Notes: generated from the letters alone by a model not told the origin. A DNA stretch of 64,000 nucleotides from Sphaerisporangium sp040649355 (GCF_043197795.1 NZ_JBICTU010000030.1:1-64000); one strand, 5' to 3'. Positions 1-8,210 are shown, counted from the first letter of the stretch. Numbers and translations are program-made.

Positions 1-56
1 GGACGAACTGAGGGAGATCATTATGATCGACTACACGACCAGGTGGTCCCTTCCTC

Positions 57-338
57 GTGGCAACTGGGTGGTCCCATCAGGCTGGCAAGCGACAGCGGGG
101 CGATCATCGGGCGCAGGAGGCGCGGGCTCGGCTGGGGCTGCCTGCTCCGGGGGATGATACGACGCTGGTGATGGGGCATTGGCGGTTCGCCGGGTCGGGG
201 TACACGCCGGGTGAGGCGATCTTGGCCGAATCTATTCGGCAACGGGTCGCAACGGCTCGGGCGATTCAGGCGCAACGGGCCGAACGGGCCGGACAGGAAG
301 GGGACGCAGAGGGCGGGCAGCACGGGACGGCGCGATGA
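57..338 (+). CDS. Small element-borne protein of unknown function
   Basis: A 93-residue basic protein containing HWRFAGSGYTPGEA and a charged, Arg/Gln-rich tail. It resembles small accessory proteins found next to serine integrases of actinomycete elements, but no function can be assigned. The stop overlaps the next start (ATGA), so the two are probably co-translated. The start is uncertain: the GTG at 57 has no clear ribosome binding site. An ATG at 23 with GGGAG just upstream opens another frame (MIDYTTRWSLPRGNWVVPSG) that reads like a natural N-terminus, so a frameshift around 60-100 is possible. Confidence 0.55.
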   Translation: MATGWSHQAGKRQRGDHRAQEARARLGLPAPGDDTTLVMGHWRFAGSGYTPGEAILAESIRQRVATARAIQAQRAERAGQEGDAEGGQHGTAR

Positions 339-736
339 CACAGCCTGTCTTACCGGGCACGGCTGATGCGGCTTCGTGCGGGTCGGCGGGTCGGGTTCGG
401 GGTGAGGGGCGCACGGGGAAACAGCGCGCCGAAGGCACCGATTCAGGGTGTTCGCGCATGTCAGGGGATAGGGACACGGGTCCGGCCGGCCACGACGTAC
501 CCCCGGGTGGGTGGGCGGGCCGCCGAGAGAGGCAGGCACAGCAAGCGGCCACTACGGGTGAGGGGCAAGGGGAACGGTCGGGAGCGCGGGACGGTGAGCG
601 GCTGGGTGATGAGAGCGCGTCGGAACCCGCCAAGAAAGATCTTGGGTCGTACGCTCGGGCGTTGATCGCGGATTGGCCTCCGCTGACACAAGATCAGCGG
701 GACCGGTTAGCGCTGGTGCTGCGTAGCAGTCGTTAA
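335..736 (+). CDS. Small element-borne protein with conserved ALIADWPPLTQDQRDRLALVL tail
   Basis: A 133-residue protein. The first 95 residues are low complexity and rich in Gly/Arg/Glu. The last 30 form a compact segment (ARALIADWPPLTQDQRDRLA) of a type often seen in small proteins beside serine integrases in actinomycete mobile elements. It overlaps the preceding gene by 4 bp and ends just before a hairpin separating it from the integrase. Its role is unknown; an accessory role in excision or maintenance is only a guess from position. Confidence 0.6.
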   Translation: MTQPVLPGTADAASCGSAGRVRGEGRTGKQRAEGTDSGCSRMSGDRDTGPAGHDVPPGGWAGRRERQAQQAATTGEGQGERSGARDGERLGDESASEPAKKDLGSYARALIADWPPLTQDQRDRLALVLRSSR

Positions 737-749
737 GGTGAACACGGGT

Positions 750-782
750 GCGCCCCTGCCGTCTAAGCCTCGGCAGGGGCGC
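750..782. terminator. Bidirectional hairpin between convergent genes
   Basis: Perfect 12-bp inverted repeat (GCGCCCCTGCCG / CGGCAGGGGCGC) with a 9-nt loop, between the stop of the small cargo gene and the stop of the integrase. No T-tract is present, as is usual for actinomycete terminators. Confidence 0.7.
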
Positions 783-799
783 TCTCGCGTTCCGGGGGG

Positions 800-2305
800 T
801 TACCCGGGGGTGGTCGGCTTGATGGGCTCGATGGTGACGCGCTCGGTGATGTGGGGGCGCTTGCCGCTTCCAACGGGCTTGAGCGTGACTGTCATGATCG
901 CGTTGATGACCTCCCGTTGGTGGGTGACTCCCAGACCCTTCCAGACCGTACGGGCGGCCTCTTCGCTTTCGATGCCCGCGAACGGTGCCAACGGTGAGGA
1001 CTCGGCCACATCGTCTAGCGCGCGCTGAATCTTCTCGATCTTGGCCTGTGCCTTCTTCACCCCTGCGAGGTACTCGGCGCGCTCGGGAATCAGCCCTTCG
1101 GCGTAGTCCTCGACAAGGTTGGCCTTGCGCTGGCGTACCGCGATCAGCTCGGCGCGCAATGCCGGGGCGTCCACACCGGTTGTCGGCTTGGCGATCAGGT
1201 CGGCCGCGTCCCTGGCGAGGATCGCGATCGCAACGGCCTCCACGTACTCGTCAAGCTCGGCTTGCGGGCAGGTGGCGTGTCCCTTGCCGCCGCTGCCGTA
1301 GCACCGGTAAACGGGCCGGTTTGCCTTGTCGCCTGCGCCGTGTACTCGGGTGACCTCAGCGCATGGGCACCGGTAGACGCCACTGCCCAGCCACTTGGAG
1401 GCCGGTCCGGAGTTGGTGAGGCGAGAGGGATCACACAGCTTGGCCGTGATCGCCCAGAACGCCTCTTCGCTGATGATCGGTTCCCACGGGGCGCGGCCCA
1501 CCACATCAGCGGGGGTGTAGTGCTTGCGTCCCTCGCCCGGCTTGTGAACCATCAGGGCGGCGTTTCGCGGCCTGAGCAGTACGTCCCGAACCGTGGTCGA
1601 CGCAAACTCACCCCCGGTCGCCGTGAGCACACCGCGCGCCCGTAGGTCACGCGCGATGCCTTTGAGACTCGGGCCGTTCCTCTTCCCGAAATTCGGCAAC
1701 AGCACAACATCGCCCATCTTGGCGATCTCGGCGACTTCTGCGGGCCGTGGCGTGATCCCGTCGGCCTCGAATCCGTACGGGCGCGGGCCTCCGCCGAACT
1801 GTCCCGCCTCGGCCTGACGCAGACGCGCCCGGCTCACGCGCCGCGCGGTGTCCTTGCTCGACTTGTTGGCCACAGCGCACATGATCCGCGCCATGGTGAT
1901 CCCGGCGTCGCTGGTGAGCTGGCACGATCCCGTCAGGCTCTCGCAGGTCACCGCGAACCGGGACGTCTCGACAAGATCTATCAGGTCCTCAAGGTCGCGG
2001 GGCTGACGGGCAAGCCGGTCAAGGTCCAACACCACGAGCACGTCAGCCTGACGGGTCGCCAGTAACTCCAGCGCGCGGCGGAACTTCGGCCGGACGGTGC
2101 GAAAGTCGGTCTGACCGTTGGGAAGCTTGATCTTGCGGCGCTTGAACGCGCTGGTGTCGTTCTCGACCAGGACGTGAGCCTCCTCCAAGCTCCAGCCACG
2201 GCGGGCGACCCACGCGCGCATGTCCCTGACCTGGTCGTCGACTCCTGCGGTCTCGCCGTCGTCGGCGTCGCTGATCCTGGCGAGGATGGCCGCTCGCTTG
2301 GTCAT
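800..2305 (-). CDS. Large serine recombinase (site-specific integrase)
   Basis: 501 residues, typical for large serine integrases. The N-terminal resolvase domain (about 1-150) has the catalytic serine in ILARISDADD (Ser12) and the helix motif LDLDRLARQPRDLEDLID. A recombinase domain follows (about 165-290, GGGPRPYGFE onward). A zinc ribbon holds cysteines in YRCPC, YRCYG and ATCPQ (about 315-350), and a charged coiled-coil-like segment lies at about 385-440. It should catalyse attP x attB recombination through a Ser-DNA intermediate. The gene is complete and looks functional. Its start is about 65 bp from the inferred attachment junction. No recombination directionality factor is recognisable, although the small genes at 57-736 are candidates. 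Confidence 0.95.
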   Translation of the reverse strand: MTKRAAILARISDADDGETAGVDDQVRDMRAWVARRGWSLEEAHVLVENDTSAFKRRKIKLPNGQTDFRTVRPKFRRALELLATRQADVLVVLDLDRLARQPRDLEDLIDLVETSRFAVTCESLTGSCQLTSDAGITMARIMCAVANKSSKDTARRVSRARLRQAEAGQFGGGPRPYGFEADGITPRPAEVAEIAKMGDVVLLPNFGKRNGPSLKGIARDLRARGVLTATGGEFASTTVRDVLLRPRNAALMVHKPGEGRKHYTPADVVGRAPWEPIISEEAFWAITAKLCDPSRLTNSGPASKWLGSGVYRCPCAEVTRVHGAGDKANRPVYRCYGSGGKGHATCPQAELDEYVEAVAIAILARDAADLIAKPTTGVDAPALRAELIAVRQRKANLVEDYAEGLIPERAEYLAGVKKAQAKIEKIQRALDDVAESSPLAPFAGIESEEAARTVWKGLGVTHQREVINAIMTVTLKPVGSGKRPHITERVTIEPIKPTTPG

Positions 2306-2359
2306 GTCCTGCTCCTCTCGTTGCGTCCTGATCTGCCACCATTCTACCGAAAAGAACTG

Positions 2360-2390
2360 TCATAACCCATGGGCGGGCAAATCGACGACG
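2360..2390. other. Inferred attachment-site junction (attL or attR) in a Walker A coding sequence
   Basis: Downstream of about 2371 the sequence reads as the end of a Walker A motif (GCG GGC AAA TCG ACG ACG = AGKSTT) and continues as a normal ABC ATPase. Upstream it is integrase promoter sequence with no homology to an ATPase N-terminus. The usual GPNGAGKST codons would end in ...GG GCG GGC, so the shared core probably includes the GGs at 2371-2375. The exact crossover dinucleotide cannot be fixed without the other end. Confidence 0.7.
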
Positions 2391-3146
2391 ATCAACATGT
2401 TGCTGGGCCTCATCCGTCCGACCTCCGGGGAGATCCGGGTCTTCGGCCGCGCTCCGGACGAGGCGGTCGCGCGCGGGGAGGTCGGCGCCATGCTGCAGGA
2501 GGGGACCCTGATCCCCGAGCTGACCGTGCGCGAGCTGATCGACTTCATCCGCCGCCTCTATCCCGATCCGCTGCCGCTCGACCAGGTGCTCCAGATGGCC
2601 GATCTGACCGATCTGGCCTCCCGGCGCGCCGGCAGGCTGTCCGGCGGGCAGAGCCAGCGCGTGAGGTTCGCCCTGGCCATCGCCGGGGCGCCCAAGCTGC
2701 TCGTCCTCGACGAGCCGACCGCCGCGATGGACGTCGAGTCGCGCCGGGCCTTCTGGGCGAGCATGCGGACCTACGCGGCGCAGGGCCGTACGGTCCTGTT
2801 CGCCACCCACTACCTCGAAGAGGCCGACGAGAACTCCGACCGCGTGATCGTGGTCGCCCGGGGGAAGGTCGTCGCCGACGGTACGGCCGCGCAGATCAAG
2901 GCCGGCGCCGGCGGGAGCGTGGTCGGGTTCTCGCTCGGCGGCCAGTCGGCGGCGGGTCTCGACGCGCTGCCGGGGGTCACCGGCGTCGAGATCGTCTCCG
3001 GCACGGTGACGCTGCGCACGACCGACGTCGACGCCACCGTGGCAGCGCTCTACCGTAAGACAACGCTGGACGTGCGCGAACTCCAGATCGACGGGGTCGA
3101 TCTGGAGGACGCCTTCCTCGCCCTCACCCAGTCCGCGGAGGCCTGA
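2370..3146 (+). pseudogene. ABC transporter ATP-binding protein, 5'-truncated by element insertion
   Basis: The remaining about 258 codons hold AGKSTT of Walker A, Q-loop (MLQEG), signature LSGGQSQRVRFALA, Walker B LLVLDEPTAAMD and H-loop FATHYLEEAD, plus a C-terminal extension typical of ABC-2 drug or antibiotic exporters. About 38 residues are missing: the A-loop and the first Gly of GxxGxGKS. The frame stays open back to an ATG at 2220 through integrase-antisense sequence, but that would give NPWAGKST without the first Gly, so ATP binding would be impaired. The permease follows 3 nt after the stop, so the pair was an operon. Excision of the element would restore the gene. Confidence 0.85.
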
Positions 3147-3149
3147 GCC

Positions 3150-3887
3150 ATGCTGAACTACGTGAAGCTCGAAGCCATCCGGATGCTGCGCAACAAGCGC
3201 TACATCATCTTCGTCGTGGCGTTTCCCGTGGGCTTCTACCTGCTCTACTCCAACCTCTGGGGAAGCCAGGTCGATGCGACGACCGGCGTGCGGGCCAGTG
3301 TGATCCTCATGGTGTCGATGGCCGCCTACGGCGCGCTCGCCGCCTCCATCATGTCGACGGCCGTGCCGTGGTCGCAGGAGCGGCAGAGCGGCTGGCTGCG
3401 CCAGCTCCAGATCACCCCGCTGCCCGGCTGGATGATCATCGTGACCAAACTGATCTCGTCGCTGCTGCTGGTGCTGCCCGCGCTGCTGCTGGTCGTCCTC
3501 GCCGCCGTGATCACCCAGCACGTCTCGCTCGGCGTGGGGCAGTGGGCCGCGCTGATCCCGATCATGTGGGTGGGCACGATCCCGTTCGCCGCGCTCGGGC
3601 TCATCATCGGCTCGCTCGTGCCGCCCGACACCGCGCAGCCGCTGGCGATCATCGGGATGTTCGGTCTCGCGCTGCTCGGCGGCCTGTGGTTCCCCGTCGA
3701 CCTGCTGCCCGCGACCATGCGGACCATCGCCCACGCGCTGCCGTCGTACGACTACGCCGACATCGGCTGGGAGATCGTCGCCGGTCACGCGCCGCCCGCC
3801 TCGGCGGTCGGCGGCATCCTCGGCTGGGCGGTCGTGCTGTGCGGCCTGGCGGTCTACGCCTACCGCAGGGCGACGGTACGGGGCTGA
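3150..3887 (+). CDS. ABC-2 type transporter permease
   Basis: 245 residues with about six hydrophobic segments (near 17-35, 50-75, 100-125, 135-160, 167-190, 215-235). This is the standard size and topology of single-subunit ABC-2 permeases that pair with a CcmA/DrrA-type ATPase. The start lies 3 nt after the stop of the truncated ATPase, and the two-component genes follow immediately. The cluster type (ATPase-permease-DesK-DesR) usually exports lipids, peptides or antibiotics and is induced by the sensor pair. The substrate is unknown. The gene itself is intact, but its ATPase partner is broken and its promoter may have been separated by the element. Confidence 0.9.
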   Translation: MLNYVKLEAIRMLRNKRYIIFVVAFPVGFYLLYSNLWGSQVDATTGVRASVILMVSMAAYGALAASIMSTAVPWSQERQSGWLRQLQITPLPGWMIIVTKLISSLLLVLPALLLVVLAAVITQHVSLGVGQWAALIPIMWVGTIPFAALGLIIGSLVPPDTAQPLAIIGMFGLALLGGLWFPVDLLPATMRTIAHALPSYDYADIGWEIVAGHAPPASAVGGILGWAVVLCGLAVYAYRRATVRG

Positions 3888-3889
3888 CG

Positions 3890-5035
3890 ATGAGCCGCCT
3901 GCGCGACCTCTTCACCTTCGGCGGGACGGAGAACAAGCCGTCCCGCTGGAGGCGGCTCATGGGCATGTCCTTCGGGCTGGTCTACCTGTTCTATCCGCTC
4001 TCCGACATCACCTCGGGGAACGTCACCGGCCTGAGGGCGTACGCGGAGGTCGCCGCGCTGGTGGCGTTCGTCACCTGCTACATCGCCACCGTGATGAGCC
4101 CGAAGAACTACGGTGAGCCGGGCAGGTGGGCGCTCCCGCTGCTCGGCCTGACGGCGCTGATGGCGATCGTGTTCGCGATCCTCTTCGGAGGCGGATGGCT
4201 GGCGCTGCCCATCTACGTCACCGTCGTGATCAGCATGGCCCTGCCCCCGCGGCAGGCACTGGCCGGGATGCTCGCGATGGCCGCCGTCGTCGTCGCCGGC
4301 GGGTTCGTCACCGGGGCCGACGGCGGCACCATCTCGCTCCTGGTGCTGCAGGTGGTCACGCTCGGGGTCCTGTTCATGAGCGTGCGCAACACCCGGATCC
4401 TGGTGGTCGAGCTCCATCGGGCCCAGGGCGAGGTGGCGCGGCTCGCGGCCGGCGAGGAACGCCTGCGCATCGCCCGCGACCTGCACGACCTGCTCGGGCA
4501 CAGCCTGTCGCTGATCGTGCTCAAGAGCGAGCTGGCCGGTCGGCTCTCCGAGCAGGGCTCGCCCAGGGCGGCCGAGGAGATCCGTGACATCGAGTCCGTG
4601 GCCCGGCTCGCCCTGCAGGAGGTGCGCGAGGCCGTCACAGGCTACCGCCAGCGCGGGCTGCCGGAAGAGATCGACAACGCCCGCGCCGCGCTGGACGCGG
4701 CCGGCATGGCCGCCGTGGTCCGCATGTCCGGCACGCCGCTGCCCGACGCCCTCGACGGCCTGCTCGGCTGGGCCGTGCGCGAGGGCGTCACCAACGTCGT
4801 ACGGCACGCCCGGGCGGACAGATGCGAGATCATCGTGTCGTACGAGGACGGCGCGGCGACCCTGGAGATCGCCGACAACGGGCCCCACGCCGGGCCTTAC
4901 GAAGCCGGAAGCGGGCTGTGCGGGCTGGCCGAGCGCGTCGAGGCCGCGGGCGGCTCCGTGGACGCCGGGTCGCGTCCGGGCGGCGGGTTCCGCCTGCGGG
5001 TGCTGGTGCCGGTCGCCGTAGAATCACGGGCCTGA
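3890..5035 (+). CDS. DesK-like sensor histidine kinase (HisKA_3)
   Basis: 381 residues. The N-terminal half has five or six transmembrane helices (about 25-155). A linker follows, then the HisKA_3 phosphoacceptor motif ARDLHDLLGHSLS (His near 200) and a C-terminal HATPase (REGVTNVVRHARAD N-box, DNGPHAG, GSGLCGLAERV). It should phosphorylate the response regulator at 5135. The ATG at 3890 is 2 nt after the permease stop, implying translational coupling. The 3' end and the spacer after it consist of three copies of a roughly 30-bp repeat. The ligand is unknown; membrane or cell-envelope stress is typical for this architecture. Confidence 0.93.
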   Translation: MSRLRDLFTFGGTENKPSRWRRLMGMSFGLVYLFYPLSDITSGNVTGLRAYAEVAALVAFVTCYIATVMSPKNYGEPGRWALPLLGLTALMAIVFAILFGGGWLALPIYVTVVISMALPPRQALAGMLAMAAVVVAGGFVTGADGGTISLLVLQVVTLGVLFMSVRNTRILVVELHRAQGEVARLAAGEERLRIARDLHDLLGHSLSLIVLKSELAGRLSEQGSPRAAEEIRDIESVARLALQEVREAVTGYRQRGLPEEIDNARAALDAAGMAAVVRMSGTPLPDALDGLLGWAVREGVTNVVRHARADRCEIIVSYEDGAATLEIADNGPHAGPYEAGSGLCGLAERVEAAGGSVDAGSRPGGGFRLRVLVPVAVESRA

Positions 5036-5110
5036 CGCCCTCCCCGCGAGACGATCACGGACCTGACGCCTCCCGCGAGACGATCACGGACCCATAAGCC
5101 TCCCCGCGAG
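5023..5110. repeat. Three tandem units of about 30 bp spanning the kinase stop codon
   Basis: ATCACGG recurs at 5023, 5054 and 5083. CCTGACGCC follows in the first two units, and TCCCCGCGAG or TCCCGCGAG ends each unit. The first unit includes the last codons of the kinase; the others fill the gap before the response regulator. Confidence 0.75.
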
Positions 5111-5134
5111 GCCTTCGACATTTCAGGAGTATGG

Positions 5135-5740
5135 ATGATCAGGGTCGTGCTCGCCGAGGACCAGGCGATGGTCCGGGGGGCGCTGGCGTCCCTGCTCGGC
5201 CTGGAGCCCGACATCGAGGTCGTCGGCGAGGCCGCCGACGGCGAGGAGGCGGTGGCCGTCGCGCTCGCGTCCCGGCCCGACATCGCCCTGCTCGACATCG
5301 AGATGCCGGTGACGGACGGCATCGCGGCGGCGGAGCGGATCTGCCGGGAGGTGCCCGGCTGCCGCGTCATGATCCTCACGACCTTCGGCAGGCCCGGCTA
5401 CCTGCGCAGGGCCATGGAGGCGGGCGCCGCGGCCTTCATGGTCAAGGACAGCCCCGCGAGGGAGCTGGCGGCCGCCATCAGGCGCGTGCTCGCGGGCGAG
5501 CGGGTGATCGACCCGGTCCTGGCCGCCGCCGCGCTGAGCGCCGGGCCGAACCCGCTCTCGCAGCGCGAGCGCGACGTTCTCACCGCCGCCGCCGACGGTT
5601 CCACGATCGGGGACATCGCCCTGCGCCTCCACCTGTCCGAGGGTACGGTCCGCAACTACCTCTCCTCGGCCATCCAGAAGACCCACGCCCGCAACCGCAT
5701 CGAGGCCGTCCAACGCGCCCGGTCCCAGGGCTGGCTCTGA
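5135..5740 (+). CDS. NarL/DesR-type response regulator
   Basis: 201 residues. The receiver domain (1-120) has acidic pocket residues in VVLAEDQAM, phosphoacceptor Asp in ALLDIEMPV (about 54), Thr in ILTTFG and Lys in MVKDSPA. A GerE/LuxR HTH follows at about 138-195 (LSQREREVL-type start, then GDIALRLHLSEGTVRNYLSS). It is the cognate partner of the upstream DesK-like kinase and probably controls the adjacent ABC exporter. AGGAG lies just upstream of the ATG. Confidence 0.93.
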   Translation: MIRVVLAEDQAMVRGALASLLGLEPDIEVVGEAADGEEAVAVALASRPDIALLDIEMPVTDGIAAAERICREVPGCRVMILTTFGRPGYLRRAMEAGAAAFMVKDSPARELAAAIRRVLAGERVIDPVLAAAALSAGPNPLSQRERDVLTAAADGSTIGDIALRLHLSEGTVRNYLSSAIQKTHARNRIEAVQRARSQGWL

Positions 5741-5924
5741 CCGCGCGGGGGCCTTTGCGGTGGGATAGGTCGCAGTCGCGGAACCCCTGGCCGGGCATTT
5801 GAATCTACAACGTAAAGACGGTCTCCCGGGCGACGCGGACGCGGGTCGACCGAGGTCCGCCCCCCATCCGGCCGGCCGGACCTGTCGAAGATCGGCTCTC
5901 CGACGGGTCCGCCACGTCGTCAGA

Positions 5925-6125
5925 TCAGGGGGTGAGCCGGTGGGTCTTCACGTTGGTGAGGAAGGTGGTCCATTCGTCGGGGGTGAAGATGAGTGCGGTT
6001 CCTTGGGGGTCTTTGGAGTCGCGTACCGCGATCACGCTCGGCAGGTTGGTGGCCACCTCGACGCACATGCCTCCGTCGTCCCCTGACCGGCTCGATTTCC
6101 GCCATCTGGCCTGGCTCAGATCCAT
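5925..6125 (-). CDS. DUF397 protein
   Basis: 66 residues with the DUF397 hallmarks WRKSSRSG, CVEVA, VAVRDSKDP-like (IAVRDSKDP) and FTPDEWTTF. Such small proteins accompany XRE-DUF5753 regulators in actinomycetes (the WhiJ/AbaA type neighbourhoods of Streptomyces) and are thought to act in the same regulatory circuit; the biochemical role is not settled. It overlaps the 3' end of the regulator gene by 10 bp and is translated from the same mRNA. Confidence 0.9.
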   Translation of the reverse strand: MDLSQARWRKSSRSGDDGGMCVEVATNLPSVIAVRDSKDPQGTALIFTPDEWTTFLTNVKTHRLTP

Positions 6126-6943
6126 CTCCGCACCGCTTCCTCGATCACCTTCAGGGACAGGGATTGGGAGTGGGCCTCGCCTCGGATGGCGTCGTATCGG
6201 TTGACGAGCTTCGCGATCAGGCTTCGTTCATCTACCGTCCGGCCGTGTGGCTGACCCTCCACATATACCGTATAAGGGACGCCTCGCATTTCTGCTATGC
6301 CGAAAGCTCCGAGCAACCCAGCGCCTGCTTTTGCGCCGTATGGAACTATCTGAATGGTGACCTTGGGGTGCCGTGCCACCTCTATGAGGTATTCGAGTTG
6401 CTCGCGTATGACAGAGGGGCTTCCGATCGGCCGGCACAGCACTCCCTCGTCGATGACGGCCCAGACCATTGGCGGGTCATCGCGTGACAGTGTTCTCTTC
6501 CGTTGCATTCTGGCGGATACGCGGTGATCGATCTCCTCGGAGGTGATCCCGGGGGCACACTCGATGATCCAGCGCGCGTACGCCTCGGTCTGGAAGAGGC
6601 CGGGGATGAGCAGGGGATCCCACAGGCGGAGTGCGGTCGCGCGCAATTCCTCGGCGGCCCAGTCGCGGAAATGCTCGGGGACCGGTGGAGGTGGCGGCCA
6701 GGCTTCCATGTAGAGCCTCATCAGGACGCCGTCGAGGCGGAAGGCCCGGTCACACAGCCGCGCGAAGCCCTCTGTGGGGTCGCGCTTCAGCGTCTCGACC
6801 ATGCCGATCATGCTCTCGGAGAATCCGATCCTCCGGCCGACCTGTGCCTGGGTCAGCCTCGCGGCGAGACGGTGCCGCCGGAGCTCGTACGCGAACCGTG
6901 CCGCCGCTGACTCGTCAGGGTCGATGTCGACCATTTTGCCCAT
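6116..6943 (-). CDS. XRE-family regulator with DUF5753 sensor domain (WhiJ-like)
   Basis: 275 residues. The N-terminal HTH_XRE covers about 15-75 (RLTQAQVGRRIGFSESMIGM). The C-terminal DUF5753 domain covers about 95-270 (LIPGLFQTEAYAR, RMQRKRTL, HPKVTIQIVPY). The start at 6943 was chosen because AAGGGAGGAG sits 5 nt upstream; a longer frame exists but lacks a ribosome binding site. A HATPase gene is divergently placed at 7170, completing the usual set. In Streptomyces such sets modulate development and antibiotic production. A second set occurs at 54743-56307. Confidence 0.92.
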   Translation of the reverse strand: MGKMVDIDPDESAAARFAYELRRHRLAARLTQAQVGRRIGFSESMIGMVETLKRDPTEGFARLCDRAFRLDGVLMRLYMEAWPPPPPVPEHFRDWAAEELRATALRLWDPLLIPGLFQTEAYARWIIECAPGITSEEIDHRVSARMQRKRTLSRDDPPMVWAVIDEGVLCRPIGSPSVIREQLEYLIEVARHPKVTIQIVPYGAKAGAGLLGAFGIAEMRGVPYTVYVEGQPHGRTVDERSLIAKLVNRYDAIRGEAHSQSLSLKVIEEAVRRWI

Positions 6944-7169
6944 CTGATCTCCTCCCTTACGCCGGCTGAATTCGGACCCCACCAAGCCACCGATGAACCA
7001 CCGGGACAGTGCTCTTCCGTGGGGGGAATCGAATACTCAACGTAGTCGATCGTGTACAGGATGGTGAGGCGAATTCCGCATCGGGCGGGCGCCGATAAAC
7101 GTCGTGACGACGTATATGACGTGCCTGTCGCCCGTGGAGGAGAACATCGATGGATCACGGAGGCGGTCG

Positions 7170-7607
7170 ATGGCCGGCGTCAGAATGCGGGAGCAATACC
7201 TGGAGATTCCGGCCCGGCCGGAGGCCGCGTTCTACGCGCGCAGGCACGTCAGGCGAGTGCTCGCCGAATGGCGGCTGGACGGGCTCCTGGACACCGCCGA
7301 ACTCATCGCCTCGGAACTGGTGACCAACGCGGTCAAGGCGATGGCGGACGGCGGTGGGACGGGCGTGAGGGAAGCGCCGGGTGACGCCGCTGAATACGTC
7401 TGGATCGACGTCTACCGGACGGCGGATCTCGTTGTGCTGGAGGTCTGGGACTCCGGCCGTACCCCGCCCGTGCCCAGGACCGCCGCGCCCGACGACGAGG
7501 GCGGGCGGGGCCTGTGTCTGGTGGACGCCCTCGCGGAGAACTGGGGCCACCGCCGGCCCGTCACCGGCGGGAAGGTCGTCTGGTGCGCCCTCCGGGTTCC
7601 GGGCTGA
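7170..7607 (+). CDS. ATP-binding protein, anti-sigma-factor-kinase-like HATPase
   Basis: 145 residues forming a single HATPase_c domain of the SpoIIAB/RsbW type. The N-box is ASELVTNAVKAM, the G1 box VWDSGRTPP and the G2 box DEGGRGLCLVDAL. The start at 7170 has GGAGG at good spacing; an upstream in-frame ATG at 7104 would add 22 unlike residues. Proteins of this class next to XRE-DUF5753/DUF397 genes are probable regulatory partners. No sigma factor or STAS gene is adjacent. Confidence 0.88.
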   Translation: MAGVRMREQYLEIPARPEAAFYARRHVRRVLAEWRLDGLLDTAELIASELVTNAVKAMADGGGTGVREAPGDAAEYVWIDVYRTADLVVLEVWDSGRTPPVPRTAAPDDEGGRGLCLVDALAENWGHRRPVTGGKVVWCALRVPG

Positions 7608-7665
7608 CGGGTGATCGTTCGTGTACGTTGAGTGAGATCACTGTCTGCTGTCTCGGAGGGTCGTC

Positions 7666-8139
7666 ATGTCCACTGCTCTGGCGGTTCGAGGCCTCGTCGT
7701 GGCGGGCATGGTGACCGGTGCGGTGGGCTCTCCCGCCGCGTTCACCGTGTCAGCCGCTCACGCCGGGTCACGGGTTCCCTGTACGGCCACGGTCACCACC
7801 ACCGGTTCGGCGCCCGCCGACCTCGCCGGCAAGGTGTCCCCGGGTACGGCCGGAGGGCCGGACGCGGCGTGCGGAGAGGCGGCGCAGAAGACGGTCGACC
7901 AGATGCTCCCCGTCGTGCACGCCGATGTGCGGGGTTTGGAGGCCAAGGTGAAGAGCCAGTGGGGCCCGTTCTGCGCCGTGTTCAGCGCGGGCGCGGAGGA
8001 GGTCAGGGCCGGGCTGGCCGCCCTCGGCCTCACGCACGACGCCAAGGCCCCGGCGAAGCGCCCTCGGACCGAGAAGGACCGCTTCGACAAGGTCTTCGAC
8101 TTCGTGACGGCCAAGCCGTGCTCCGGATCCACGCCCTAG
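7666..8139 (+). CDS. Small secreted protein of unknown function
   Basis: 157 residues with an N-terminal signal peptide (hydrophobic 5-30, likely cleavage after AHA near 32). The mature part is Ala/Lys rich with four cysteines. TCGGAGGGTCGTC upstream of the ATG is a good ribosome binding site. No domain is recognised. Similar sequence (GACGGCCAAGCC) is repeated at the 3' end and just beyond the stop. Confidence 0.75.
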   Translation: MSTALAVRGLVVAGMVTGAVGSPAAFTVSAAHAGSRVPCTATVTTTGSAPADLAGKVSPGTAGGPDAACGEAAQKTVDQMLPVVHADVRGLEAKVKSQWGPFCAVFSAGAEEVRAGLAALGLTHDAKAPAKRPRTEKDRFDKVFDFVTAKPCSGSTP

Positions 8140-8210
8140 ATGAGTGACGGCCAAGCCCTCTGCCCCGGACCCACGACTTAGAAGGACCAAAGGGCCTGGG
8201 CCGTTCGCTC

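Larger units (their letters stand above)
1..2372. mobile_element. Integrase-proximal end of a serine-integrase integrative element
   Basis: The segment holds two overlapping small genes, a terminator and a large serine integrase reading leftward. The integrase start lies about 65 bp from a junction where an ABC ATPase gene suddenly begins in the middle of its Walker A motif. An integrase gene next to an attachment site is the usual layout of such elements. The other end of the element, and the missing first part of the ATPase gene, should lie left of the window. No replication, transfer or phage structural genes are visible here, so ICE, prophage and simple integrative element cannot be told apart. 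Confidence 0.8.

Noticed and set aside
2220..3146. Reading the ABC ATPase as an intact 308-residue gene from the ATG at 2220
   Set aside because: The first 50 residues are antisense to the integrase and its upstream region, lack the A-loop, and lack the first Gly of Walker A.
5741..5924. Gene between the response regulator and DUF397
   Set aside because: The plus-strand frame (5799-6086) has no ribosome binding site and overlaps the DUF397 gene antisense.
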